Part shown: piece by piece, positions 48,544-60,786 of the stretch
Position numbering within the stretch: the stretch's first letter is position 1
Layout: every line of letters starts with the position of its first letter
Assembly (NCBI GenBank): GCA_027604185.1
Contig: JADGKB010000012.1
Span: 161,487 to 225,486 of the forward strand
DNA from: Boothiomyces macroporosus
Lineage: Eukaryota > Chytridiomycota > Chytridiomycetes > Rhizophydiales > Terramycetaceae
Reading direction: 5' to 3'
Length of the DNA stretch: 64,000 bases
The notes under the pieces: generated by a model
What the model saw: only the letters and a program-made list of their open reading frames with translations
Database searches by the model: none
Told to the model about the DNA's origin: nothing
Program-made: the position numbers and the translations under genes

Positions 48544-51500
48544 ATGTCAAAGTACGTGTTGACTGCTTTGCTTGCTACCTATGCCAATGGCGATTGTTAT
48601 ATACAGCATCCGCGTGGATCAAACAATAAGCTAAACGAGCAGAGTAACACTGTCTCAAACAATCAAAGATTATTTGACAGTCAAAATAACGATAATTCTG
48701 GGTATCAAGTAAGACTTCTTTAACAAAGCATGGCGACAATTGTATTCCCAACTGCCTTTCTACTGATGGTACAAATCAGTACCAGGCAAATGCAACTGGC
48801 GCTGGGCAAGGAATCATGCAATTCTATGAGGGCTCTTGGTTATGGATAGAGTGGAATAACCAGCATGGATCGCAATCGCCTTATCTTCACAATCAGATAA
48901 TATTGCAGTACACTTGTGACGATACAGTTTACACCACAGGAATGCGAGATGGTACAACTACCAACAAAATTCCAACCGATCCCACCGCTCCCAACCTTGA
49001 TCAGTATGGACAACATGAAAATCAACAGTGGTACTCAGAATGTTCTACCAGGAATAGAAATGGTGGTCTATTCACTGCAGATCAAAACTTGCAAGGAACA
49101 ACAGCACAATATACTAGACAAAATGCCGCTGGAACACGACATGGACTCGAATGTCCAGAAGAAAGAGACTACTATCCATACTGGCATCCTACTCCATGGA
49201 GAGATATTGCCGTTTGCACCGATACTCCTACTCAATGTCCATTTTACCAACAAAACAGCCAAAACGTGATGAATTTGGGATCATGTAGCAATCCATTGTA
49301 CAACAATCAAAAGGACTGCCAATACAATTTGGCAGTATGGACAGTTGGTGGTGCTTGGAATGTTGGTCCTCCAAATTGCACAATTTGTCCAACTACAAGG
49401 TAAAATTTGCTAATTTAGAAACAATCATAATGGTGATACTGTAAACAGTGGCCAGTCTCCAAATTACATGTGGCAAATTCCTCAGGGAATTCATGCGGAT
49501 GGGGCTAAATGTGTGCTTAGAATTAGATATAACATTACTACATATGATTTTGGTTCTGATTCGTGGAATGTCTTTTCTGCCGCAAATGGGGCAAACTCTC
49601 CTGTTAAAACCAACCCAGCAAGTGATTTCGTTGGCCTTGGAGCTAACGTGACTGGTCCATTGAGACTAAACATCAACACTGCCCAGTTTGGAAGAACTTT
49701 CCAAGATAGAAGTCATGTATTTCAAATTAGAAAAAGACCGAGCAGTTTACCTTGTGGATTGCGAACAAACGAAGCCTGCAACATCTACAATTTGAATGTC
49801 AGAGGGCGTAGAGGTAATATTCAGCAAACCTACCCAGCAGTTGAGTATGATTTTGTACCACCGAATCTTCAAGTATATAGAAATGACTATCTTCATATTC
49901 AGTGGACTGGCTCAGACGCAAACGACCAGAACAATGCAGGAAACGGAAGAACCGGAACTGATAGAAATAACATTGTTATTATTCCAAGCGTTGGCAAAAA
50001 CTATCCAACCAGTTTGAATCCTCTTTTGCAAACAAACTCAACTCCGATCCACTTTAGCAACGACAACGTCAAGATTGCATTGATGGCATATCTCAACCAA
50101 ACTGGATGTGACTATTACACGACTGACACCAATAACAACAACAATTGCAAGGTAACCAAAATTTAAACCTAGACTCTCAACCGGGCAGCAGCATACCAAA
50201 ATATCGGCTTGGTACAGGCTGAAAACTTGGGTAAATTTACCATCATGTCCACAAGGAACAACGCTTTCAGTAACAGGGAGCAAAAGACTACACTTACGGT
50301 TGTGGAAGACCCAACAACCATTGGCGGAGGCATTGGTATTGGTCTAGCTGGCATTGGTATCGCTGCTGCATGTGGTTTCTTTGGATTCTCATACGCAAAG
50401 AAACATCCAAAGTCTAAAATGGCAAAACTCTATGGAGTATGTAAATCAAATGAAACTGATGATGAAGCCTTAAGCCAAAGTGATGTTGACTCGAATGCAG
50501 ACCTTCTTGAAGCCGCACCAAAAAAGACTATTTTTGATAAAGTCCCATTCTTGGCTTCGTTTGCAGAATGGTACTCTTGGAATCAACCGCTTGTATTTTT
50601 CTTTGTCTTCTTCGTCTTGTGTCAAGTGGGGGCTTGGCTTTATGGATATTTCATAAACCTGAATGTCAGTGCTCTACCATACTTCCCTTACGCCAAAGGA
50701 TTTGGCAAAATGCTCGACTTTAACTTGTGCTTTGTATTGATTCCTGTATTGCGAAACTTTTTGTCTTTTGTAAGAACCACAGCTGTTGCTGATAAACTGC
50801 CACTGGATGAAAACCTGAATATTCACCGTTGGACCGCTTACACTATTGCAATTGCAGCATGTGGGCACATTGGATTCCATTTTGCCGATTTCGTGTATGC
50901 TCAAAATTACCTGGCTGTACCGATATATATTAGTGCTTTAGCCAATGTTCCTGGACCAACTGGTTTCGTGATTGCTTTCCTCATGATGATCATGTTCCTT
51001 ACCGCATTTTTAAAGAGAAAGATCTACTCACTGTTTGGCTATAGATTTGATGGTTACAAGTTGTTTTTGAAAATTCACAGGCTTTGGATTCCAATCTATG
51101 CCCTCATGTGGCTTCATGGATCTCAATTTTGGCAATTCTCTGTATTTCCATTGCTGTTTATGGCACTTGAAAAGTACATCCAAAGCAGACGGGCAAAGTT
51201 GGACGTAAAGATTGTTGAGGCAAAAATGGCAGGAAAAGATGTTTTGTGCCTCAAGATGCAGCTACTGAGTGGGCGTAAAAAGTTTAGATATAAGGCTGGT
51301 CAATATTTGTTCCTGTGCGTTCCAGAAATCAACGAGACTGAATTCCATCCATTCACCATTACTTCTGCCCCAGAAGATAACTACTTTTCGTGCCATATTA
51401 GGTGCAGGAAGGACATGGACTGGACTTATAGCCTTCGTCAAACACTTGGATTTGCTGAACAAACTCCTGGTGAAATGCCGCTAGCAAATAGGTCCCCAAC

Positions 51501-52101
51501 AACTCCTGAAGCTCTAGGAGGGGATACAGATAATGAAGATGAAAACAATGGATTGGTACTTCGAGTAGACGGGCCGTATGGTTCGGCTAGTGAAGAAGTA
51601 TTCGATTTTGAAACAGTTATTCTCGTTGGTGCCGGTATTGGTGTTACTCCGTTCATTTCAATCATAAAATCCTTGTCCTACAAGATGCAGCTTGCCCAAG
51701 GAGAGGACACCGCAGCATGCATGTCAATATACTTTTACTGGATTTGTAGGGATCAGGCAGAATTCGATTCATTCAAAGACTTTTTTGACCAGATTATAAA
51801 GATTGACCGCTTCTCGAATCACTTGGAACTAAACATGTATGTCACTGGCGAAGTAAACTTGAAAAATATCAAAGTCGAGGCATACAATCAATTTGCCGGA
51901 AGACCAAATTGGAATAGAATTTTCAAAGAAAAGGCAAAGAAACACGCCGGAAGCGAAATCGGAGTATTCTTGTGTGGCCCAGGACCAATTGCACAGCAAC
52001 TGGCTGCCGCGTCAAAGATGCACTCGACAAAGAGGAACAAGCATCTCCACACTAGTTCATCAACGCGAACAATCTTTAAATTCCACAAGGAGAACTTTTA
52101 A
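48544..52101 (+). CDS. NADPH oxidase fused to a DD3-3-like extracellular domain
   Basis: Exons 48544..48708, 48729..49399, 49419..50151 and 50173..52101, 1165 aa. Introns of 20, 19 and 21 nt. Signal peptide (MSKYVLTALLATYANG) then DCYIQHPRGSNNKLNEQ and RLFDSQNNDNSGYQ, the signature of Dictyostelium DD3-3, with a Cys-rich ectodomain of ~580 residues ending MSTRNNAFSNREQK. A Gly-rich membrane helix follows, then a ferric-reductase/NOX unit: His pairs HRWTAYTIAIAACGH and HRLWIPIYALMWLH with x13 and x12 spacing (two hemes), HPFTITSAPE (FAD), GAGIGVTPF and CGPGP (NADPH), and the end FKFHKENF as in NOX. It would pass electrons from NADPH to outside oxygen. The junctions keep frame through the fusion. 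Confidence 0.92.
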
Positions 52102-52151
52102 GAAATTTTTGTTTTTTTGTTCATTTCGTTTTTGGCTTTTTTTGTTGAATC

Positions 52152-53781
52152 ATGAAAACAAAGGAACGGATTATATTTCTGATTGTCATTACTATAATTG
52201 GATTCGTAATCGTTTCATTTTCAGGCACCAAGACAAAGGAAGTGATTTACGACATTACGCATTTGAACCTAAAGTCGAAGCATTCCCTCACTCAAGGAAA
52301 TCAATCTGACTCTGCGATGCTAGAAAAAGTGAAAGAAGTAGGTGTATAGTAATATAGATGACTAGGCATGCGTGGAATGGTTACAGGCAATATGCGTGGG
52401 GTGCGGATGAGTTGAAACCGCTTTCCAAGGATAGGATGAATTGGAGAACAAACACCATGTATTTTACCGCAATCGACTCGCTAGATACATTGTATATTAT
52501 GGGATTACATAAGGAATATAAAGAAACCAAAGAGTTGGTTCTTCAAAACATGGATGTGACAACATTTGACGAGGAGATTATTGTATTTGAAGTTACAATT
52601 AGGGTTCTTGGAGGACTACTCTCTGCGTATGATTTTGATCCAGACAAGAGATATATTGAGAAAGCTGTTCAAGTGGCGGACAGGCTTTTGAAAGCGTTTG
52701 ACACAAACACAGGTATCCCTACAATGTACTTGAATATGCAGACGTAATACTTTGCTAATTCAGGGGCAAGCAAGGAGGATTTACAACTGGCATAGCAACC
52801 ATGGGCACACTTCAGCTGGAATTTCAATATTTATCTGACATTACTCAAGATCCAAAGTATCAGGATGCGGTGTTCTTTGCAATGGATCAGATTCGATCGA
52901 TTGATAAACCACACCCAGGATTATTCCCGACTCATGTTCGAACGGGAAGTTTAGAGTTTGACAATACTCACAAATATGGAATTGGAGCAGATGTTGATTC
53001 TTTTTACGAGTATTTATTAAAGATTTGGATTTCAACCGGCGAGCCAAAGTTCCGTTTGTGGTATGATGAAGCTGCAGAGGCGGTTACTAAACACCTGATG
53101 ATTGAGTCTGGAGAAATAGTATTTTTCCCAGATAAGCAGCACAGTCATTCCGGAAATACTTTTCACCATCTTACTTGCTTTACTGGTGGTATGTTTGGGC
53201 TTGGAGCCAACAGTTGGAAAAGGGGGAAATGGACATATTATCTGGATGTGGCTAGACGAGCAACAGATGCGTGCTGGGAGGGTTACAAAGCATCCAAATA
53301 TGGAATTGGAGGAGAAATAATGTCTGCTTTTAATGGCAAAGTATCAATCTCGAACCAACATTTTACACTTCGGTACATTTTACTAACTCAGACCTGAAAC
53401 CATTGAATCGATATTTTACATGTGGAGAATATCCCATGACCCTGTATATAGAGAATATGGAAGAACGTATATTGAAGCTTTAGAGCGGCATGCAAGAGAT
53501 AGCGCTGGCTATCACGGATTCAGTGAACAGCTGCAAGAAAGTGACAGAATGGAGTCCTTCTTTCTTGCTGAAACACTAAAGTATCTCTACTTACTCTATT
53601 CATCAGATGATGTGATTCCTTGTAATTCCTATTAACATTAGTGGATGAATATGTATTCAATACCGAAGCCCACCCAATTAGTGTCCGCGGATTTGGTAGA
53701 AGGAAAGAGCCAAGTAAATGGGTTCACATTAAAGGCGTTGATGAATATCCTAATACTGTGGGAAAGCTAATAAAATTATGA
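52152..53781 (+). CDS. MNS1: ER class I alpha-mannosidase (GH47)
   Basis: Exons 52152..52337, 52358..52743, 52764..53372, 53392..53621 and 53642..53781, 516 aa. Introns of 20, 20, 19 and 20 nt. One N-terminal anchor (RIIFLIVITIIGFVIVSFSG) makes a type II membrane protein. Catalytic GH47 blocks: RHAWNGYRQYAWGADEL, DSLDTLYIMGL, FHHLTCFTGGMFGLGA, RPETIESIFYMWRI and the calcium-site end VFNTEAHPI. It trims one mannose from Man9 N-glycans in the ER, upstream of degradation or folding control with UGGT (28149). Several splices restore signature motifs, including TGKQGGFTTG and RPETIES. Confidence 0.95.
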
Positions 53782-53845
53782 TTTGAAATAACACATAGTT
53801 GCTGGCCACGCTTCTTTGTCCAAGTCCAGAATTGAAATTTTTTCA

Positions 53846-54885
53846 ATGTTGCTGGGGATCTCTGGAACCTGCTGCAGTGGAAAGAAGACGTTGATTGCAT
53901 ATCTAACCGAAAAATACGGATTTACTCAGCTTTTTATTAATGAATCAGAGGGCCCAAATAATTTCGACTGTTTAAAAAGTGCAGTGAATCATGCAACAAC
54001 AAACTGGGTTGACCGGCACTTGATCTCAAATATAGACAGATACGATGCTGTAGATGTTGCATTCAAGCGCCCCTTTTTCCTACTTTTATACATCGACGCA
54101 CCAATCACAGTCAGATATGAAAGGTTCTTGCAGAACAAGTTGCACAGTATTTTTGGACCCCTATCAATCGACCAAGCAAGTTCATTACCACTAGAAAGAT
54201 TCATCAATTTAGATGAAGATCGTTTGTATAAAAAGGCTGGTCTCTATAGCGTACATGAGATCTCTCAACGCGCACAAGTTCGATTACTAAACGCTTCAAA
54301 TAGCCTCCAGACGTTGCATTCTCAAGTCGATAAGCTAGATCTGTTAAATCCAGAATTGACACGGCCATCTTGGGATACGTACTTTATGGCATTGTGCGAA
54401 TTAGCTTCACAAAGAAGTAACTGCATGAAAAGAAGGGTTGGGTGTATTTTGGTCTCAGAATGCAGGGTAATAGCTACAGGATATAATGGCACTCCAAGAA
54501 ATGTGTTGAATTGTAATCAAGGTGGATGTCCGCGATGTAACAACAATGCGTCTTGTGGTTCAAGTTTGGATCAATGCATTTGTATTCACGCCGAGGAGGT
54601 AAACCTTTCTAATTTTAGAATAGTTTATTGGAAGCAGGAAGAGAAAGGATCGCAAACAGAGATGTTACTTTATATTGTACTACTTGTCCATGTTTGGGGT
54701 GTGCTAAAAAGATTATTCAAGTTGGAATATCAAAAGTGGTATATGCGCATGACTATGGTATGGATGAGCTGACTGCCAAACTATTCAAGCAAGCAGGCAT
54801 TGAAATACGACAGGTACCAACCCAATCTATAAACTTTGTTTCTAACCTGAATTCGTCTGATCAGTTAATAAAGGTCATGAGATAA
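53846..54885 (+). CDS. DCD1: dCMP deaminase with N-terminal kinase-like domain
   Basis: Exons 53846..54598 and 54619..54885, 339 aa, one 20-nt intron. Residues 1-175 form a P-loop-like fold with a degenerate Walker A (GTCCSGKK), as in fungal Dcd1. The deaminase domain follows: RPSWDTYFMALCELASQRSNCMK, RRVGCILV, GYNGTPRNVLNC, a Cys-rich zinc insert (GGCPRC), the catalytic IHAEENSLLEAG (made by splicing) and YCTTCPCLGCAKKI. It converts dCMP to dUMP for thymidylate synthesis, controlled by dCTP/dTTP. The start is the first ATG (53846); the frame is open a little further upstream without an ATG. Confidence 0.93.
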
Positions 54886-54926
54886 AGGGAGGTTAGTATT
54901 GGTAATTTAGCCATTAAATTAATTTA

Positions 54927-57430
54927 TTAGTTTACAAACCCTTTTCTATTTGAGGCAAAGCAGCCGGGTCTACATGTTAGATGAGACTTTAGTGCATCTG
55001 TTCCTTTGAAATTCTGATAACACAAGGGACACCTGACAGCACCTTTCTTCAGTGCTATGATTAGTATATTTCAACCTTTACATCGAGCAGTTCCAGAGTG
55101 GGTTTTCAACTGTGATTTTAGCACTACGCATTTGCAATCCGGACAACGAGTTTGGGTAGAGCTTGATTCACAATCTTGTAGCAGATGTGTCTCTAAATCC
55201 AATACTTCTACAAGTAATGAGCAGTATGGACAGAATGTACACATGGTACAGTCATTCCAATAATGCTGATCCAAAGATTCTTCGGTGAATTTGGGATTAT
55301 ATAGCCCACAGAATACACAATTACTGGGTTAGTTACAAATACTTTTCAAAAAAAGCAAGGTTGATTTCTGAGGGAGGAGTGCTTGTCGTAGAGGCAGTTT
55401 TAGCTTCTATTTCAAAAACAGATTACCTTCTTTCTTTCCTAAAAAGCTAAAAAGCCCTTTGGACTTTTCTTTCTTTTCTCTTTCTTCACTTGCAGACTTT
55501 ACTGGACTAGTGCTATTTTTTTCCAAATCATTGATAGAGAATTCTAAAGTTACACCATGTGCTTGTGATTTGGAATTTAGTTGACTGTTATGAGATTTAT
55601 GCGAGGTTGATGGTCTAGTTTCGCCTGGTAATTTCTTTTGAAGGTTTTGAATTTGGGCAGGAGTTAAATTTGGAATTCGATCCAACACTGCTTGTTGCCC
55701 CTCACAGATTGATATTTCACAAAGTACGCTGAAAGCGGATTCTCGAACTTGTACATTAGTATGGTCTAGAAACTGCACAGTAAACCCAGTGACGTTATTC
55801 ATATTGAGCCCAGAAACATTGTGTCCAGTTTCAGACATTCCGTATTCTTTAATCATTTGGGCCGCAAGGTCAAGTCTAGTTTTGATATGTTTCCATGGAA
55901 TACTTTGAATTTTTGCAGTGTTGAAAGGCTTTACAATCATTGGCAGCACACTATTGGGAACAGTATGGTAGAACTCGCATATCGTTAGCACCAGTTCCAA
56001 AGATCTTTCTTTGATACGTGGGTTTAAATCACCAAGTTTGTTTAGCAGGGTCTGAAACCCTTCTGAAATTAGAGGAATAACAACATTTCCTTTAATTTGA
56101 TTATCCTTGCAATATTCTACGTTAGTGGCAGTTACCTAAAAGAGTTTTATATAGCTCACAAAATAACGCGTTGGCTTTTTCTCTAATATCAGTCCCGACA
56201 AAGTTCAATATTTGAAACGTGGCCCTACACATTGCTTCTGGGTTATTGGAATTCTCATTTTGTAATTCACTCTTGATGTCATTGATACCCTTTTCTCGAA
56301 GATTAAAATAAGGGCTCAATATGCACCCTACAGTATTCGGTCCAAATACACTGATTGCAACCGCATATTTTTGCAAGTCTTCATCTGAGAGTTCATTTGG
56401 TGAGCTTGGATCCCTTGCTGACTGTGGTCGGTCTTGCGATTCTTTTCCAAGCACATTGGTTTTATTTGATCCTGCACTTGATTCGCGTTCAAAGGTTTCC
56501 TCCAAAGAAAGTAGTTTTGGGTTTGCTCTTTTACTTTTTTGCAGTTTGTTTTCCTGCCCGTCTATTTGATATCCGTGCTCTTGCAATTTTGCTACCACAG
56601 TATTCTTTTTGTTTTGGATTTCAAACTGTATTAGAGATTATTACTTGAAGCGATTCAGCTCTATCGTAGTCTTCCACTGCAATCGCTGTCCGCTTTTCAT
56701 TTGACAAATGTGAAATTTCCGTTGCGATTTTGGAGAATTCCTCCTGCAAGGCTTTCATTGTCTTTGCAAGAGCATAGTTTTCCTCTATATTTAGCAAACT
56801 AGGACCTTGCACTGCTGAATTCTTTTCTTTTGAAATCAGAGTGATTGCATTTATGATATATTTGTCATGGTCAATAAGCTTGAGGTCTTTGGAGATATCT
56901 GGCATAACGAGCCCATACATTTCTGGTTCTACATATGCTTTAACTTCTGTTGGACGTCCCAGTATATTGATTGCAACTAACCCCACCTGATTATACAAAT
57001 TTAGTGAATTAACCCAGCATTTATGGAAGGTGATTTGAATATATTGTGCGACAGTGTCAATATGGATGGTTTTTAATTCTCTTGCTTTAAATCCATTGAT
57101 TTGGTTGTCTCCTAACGAAACAAATCTACATAAGGAACAGCTACCCTAATCTTTTCAATGGTGCGTCCAAGGACGACCCAACTGCAACTTCCAGTTTCGT
57201 TGGAATTTTATAATGATGAATCAGCAATTGGATCTTTGATATCCTGCTAGAATTTGCAAGTTTAAAAGTGATTTGTTGAGGAAAGTTGCAAAACCTACAA
57301 TCAGAACTAACTACCGCTCTGACTGCCATCCAGTTGCTAGCGGATTGTGATGGCTGATTAACAAATCTTCTGGTGGATATTCAGGATCATTCCCTGTACA
57401 CTCTGCAATGGCGAATGGGAGCTTTTGCAT
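54927..57430 (-). CDS. CEP104: CEP104 (FAP256) ciliary tip / centriole protein
   Basis: Complement of 57315..57430, 57145..57294, 56645..57125, 56136..56625, 55427..56116, 55343..55406, 55076..55323 and 54927..55054, 788 aa. Seven introns of 19-21 nt. N-terminal jelly-roll domain (GWQSERFCNFPQQITFKL, LYNQVGLVAINILG), coiled coil, a TOG-like helical domain, then a C-terminal zinc-finger array: NCVFCG, HYWNDCTMCTFCPYC, HLLQDC, RCPDCK, RCPLC and HLTCRPGC. CEP104 caps microtubules at the ciliary tip and sits on the distal centriole. It is confined to organisms with cilia, so it argues for a flagellated stage. Confidence 0.94.
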
Positions 57431-57463
57431 TTCGGACAATGAAAAAGATTTTTCAAACTTTTA

Positions 57464-58538
57464 TTATTTCAATATATGTATTGGGGCATCGTTAGCAATC
57501 AAAGCTTCTTTGGAGCCTACCGATCCAACTCCACCGCTAATGCCAAATGTTGTCCATGAAGTAACATTTTCCTTTTGTTCCAGCACTGCCCAACTAATCC
57601 CATTTGCTTTCTTTAAAATGATCTCAATCTTGGTAGAAAGTATTTCGTACGAGCATTGGTCTGGAATGATGGGTTGGAACAGGTCAGTATGGAATTTATG
57701 GATCGAGCCGTCAACGAATTTAATATCAACTGCCAATCTCTGGTCCGCAAATGCGACTTTTGATTCATCCTTGTTAACTTTCTTTGCAAATACTGACACG
57801 TTCACTTTATCTGGAGTTTGGTACCAATCGCGCTTACAGTCCACTACCACCTGGGATTAATCTTGGTTACTGGTCCAGATTCGCTAGAGCCACTGGTAAA
57901 TCGATGCTTTCCTTTGCGGCATCCTTTGATTTTCAGAAATTCGTCAAATTCCAACACTTTTCTTGAGCAACAGCTCCATCCTGCATTTAAATCTTGAATA
58001 CCTTTACTTCCTTCATGGAACACTGGTGCTCCAGAATGATAAACACACTCCTCCTCCCTTGTTGATTCATTATGGTAAGGCTTTCCACAAGAAGGTCTCT
58101 TACATTTCTGCCCCGCTTCAATCACTGCGTCTTTAGCATCGTGCAATTCCTCTTCAGGTATTTTAACAGGTTCTGGTTCTTTTTCCGCTTTAACATCTTT
58201 CATTTGGAATACTTCTGGTCTAGGCGTGTCCTTTGTTTCCACTTTTGCTTCATCCCTTGGTTTACTGGCAACTGGTTTTGATTCTGGTGCTTTGGCTGGT
58301 TGTTGGATTGCAACTAGAGAATGCTTCCCAACCGTGCATCCAGGTATCTAGATTATTGGATAAATACCTTTAAAAATGCGTCGAAATCTGTTACTTTTTT
58401 ATCACAGCAAGACCATCCCTCTAATTAATTGGTAACTACCTTTAATGCATCATGGAATACTGGTCCTCCTGGGTGATAGTAACAATCATCGGTTTCGTTA
58501 AATTCTTTTCCACACGCCTTGTTTGCACAGGTTGGCAT
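57464..58538 (-). CDS. CHORDC1: CHORD-CS domain protein (CHORDC1/morgana-like)
   Basis: Complement of 58440..58538, 58368..58418, 57871..58347 and 57464..57850, 337 aa, introns of 21, 20 and 20 nt. Two zinc-binding CHORD domains: [20 protein letters not shown] ... GWSCC, and CKRPSC ... [13 protein letters not shown] ... GWSCC ... CRKGKH. A CS (p23-like) domain follows ([26 protein letters not shown]). CHORD-CS proteins are HSP90 co-chaperones; in animals morgana also guards centrosome duplication. The second exon is only 51 nt and its left splice uses a GAG acceptor. 33 bp from the CEP104 start on the same strand. Confidence 0.93.
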
Positions 58539-58612
58539 TTCAAGATGCAAGTTTTTTTGGAAAGTTCGAGAACAGAGGGATTTGGTAACTTTGCGAAATT
58601 TTACGATTTTTT

Positions 58613-60528
58613 TTATTTAAAACTGACTTTTCTTGTAATATTAGCACTATTTTTAATCCGCATGCTCACAATGAGCGGGATATGATCACTTGGGTGATGT
58701 GGATTTGGGAATCCGACTGTATTTGCTGCGTAGCTTTTATCTACACCTCCTAATAAACCTGTGGTAATCAGGGACCCAGTGTCATACCATATATAATCAA
58801 TTATACCTTTGAACATTGGTGTAAAGTTTGTGAATTCGAGATCCTCACAATATGAGTAGGCAGACTTTAGATTCAAATTATGTTTTAATCCTCTTTCTAT
58901 AAAGTTGTGATAATTGTAACTACTGAGATCACCATGTTCCGGCGAGATGGAGCCTTCTTTCAAAAACTCTACTACTCCAGAATCTGGAAGTGAATTAAAA
59001 TCTCCACATAAAAGTATTGATTGCGATCCATTGTAAGTTTTAGCCCACTGATTTGATAATCGCTCCACTTCTTCCACTAGCAATGCTGTCTGTATAACCT
59101 TTACATCCGAATAAGCAGGATCCCAGTGTAAATGTGCATTAGCAACTAGGATTTTTGCACCAGTTTCTTTGGACTCCAACAGTAATATCAACGCAATATT
59201 ATCCTTTATCATTACTCGGTTAAGAACATCATCTGATCTTCTCAAATCTGGCCTAGACATTGCAACTTGCTGAAATTCAATTAATTTTTTTTCGAGTAAT
59301 TTAAATCTGAATTAGGAATTCCTTACTTTTGTGATTTATACATAGTAGCACAACCATCGACTTGAACTCGATCTAGCTCTCCCATAGTTCTTGCACGAGA
59401 TTTTGGGGAAAACTGCCCGTCATAATCATGCTGAGCCAGTTGCTCTTTGAAGAATTCATCATACTGCCTAGTTTCAACTTCCTGTGGTTAAAACAACGTA
59501 CTTGTAAGCAAACTATATCAGCATTATAATTAAGTATCTCATGTATCAATAAATCTTTTCTATAATCCCAATTTAAAGCCCAATTAGGTGTATATCCATA
59601 GGTAGCAGGTGATGCATATTTTTCACACAGTGTATTATAGCACATAATCGTAAATGAATCTAGTATTAGATAAATTCTACCTGAAGAATTGTTGGTGTTT
59701 TCTTCAATTTCCAGCCACTCGCGATCGGCTGGTTGTGGTGGACCTACTATTACTTTGGAAATTACATGGACAAGTATCTCTGAGGTAGACAATTACATCT
59801 CTAGTTCCAACTTCATTGATCATGGAATTTATAGGTTCTCCAATAGGATTGCCTTCCAATCCAAGTAATTCTAGCTGGTATAACTGTCCGAATTCTTGTG
59901 GAATATACTGGATCTGATTATCAAACAACAAGAGCTCTTTTAGGGTAACCACAAGTCCCAACTCTACTGGTAGGACAGTTAATTTGTTTCCAGTAAGATT
60001 TAGATGTGTAAGACAAGTTAATTTGGATATTTCTGCCGGAAGAACAGTCAAGTTGTTGTGATTTAGATACAGTGCTGTTAGAAATTTATATGCAAATAAT
60101 CCACTATTTAAGTTGTTGATCATCATCCCACCCATATCCAACGCTGTCCAATTGGACGTTACCGGCTGTGGAAGAGCAGTTGGGGTCAAATTCGCATCAG
60201 ATCCTAGGTCTACTGGCGCAGGATTAGGATTGATAACAATATTACTATTATTCATTCTGCTCTGACTTGCGGCAATTCGGGCGTGATAATGAGCTGAAGA
60301 TGACATTCTTGCTTTCTGAGCAGCTTCTATTTGTAGATAATGCTTCTGCCCTACATGACCCATAGTCCCAGAGATACCAGAAGAGTTGCCATTCATACTG
60401 CTATGCATGTTCAGCATTATCTGGTTATGGGATATGGAAGGGTTTGAACTTCTCTGAGTAAAATTAAAGTTTTGGTTCTGCATTCTGTTCGTACCGTACA
60501 TCGTATGACTAGGGTATCCGTTTGACAT
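58613..60528 (-). CDS. CCR4: CCR4 deadenylase (LRR plus EEP nuclease)
   Basis: Complement of 59766..60528, 59681..59746, 59502..59659, 59327..59481 and 58613..59306, 611 aa. Introns of 19, 21, 20 and 20 nt. An Asn/Ser/Met-rich N-terminus, then leucine-rich repeats ([37 protein letters not shown]), which bind the CAF1 partner. The nuclease domain follows: [21 protein letters not shown] (metal Glu), [14 protein letters not shown] and SDHIPL. It shortens mRNA poly(A) tails in the CCR4-NOT complex. The 59660-59680 intron is in frame and stop-free; removal gives [14 protein letters not shown] as in the family. Confidence 0.96.
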
Positions 60529-60786
60529 TGTGAAGGTTTGGTTTCAATTTCTTTTCAGTTTTTTTCTTTTTGAAGGGGTTTGAGTTGGTATTTCGCTTAT
60601 ACTTTATCCGTTTCAGAGATGAGAATCGAAATGTTCGAATTTTGCAAAAAAACTGCAGCCACACTGGATTGCTCTTTCACTCATCAATCGCAGCAGACAC
60701 GAAGCAATCATGGGAATCTAGCCTGGTAATTGGATAAATTATTAGCTGGCGAATATAACCATATCAAGCAATCAGCAAATTGGTTT
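60529..60786 (-). promoter_or_regulatory. CCR4 upstream region with shared motif
   Basis: 258 bp between the CCR4 ATG and the FEN1 stop on the same strand. TGCAGCCACACT at 60654-60665 is an exact copy of a 12-mer in the divergent promoter near 3881-3892. A long T-rich run lies close to the start codon. No gene seen. Confidence 0.4.
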
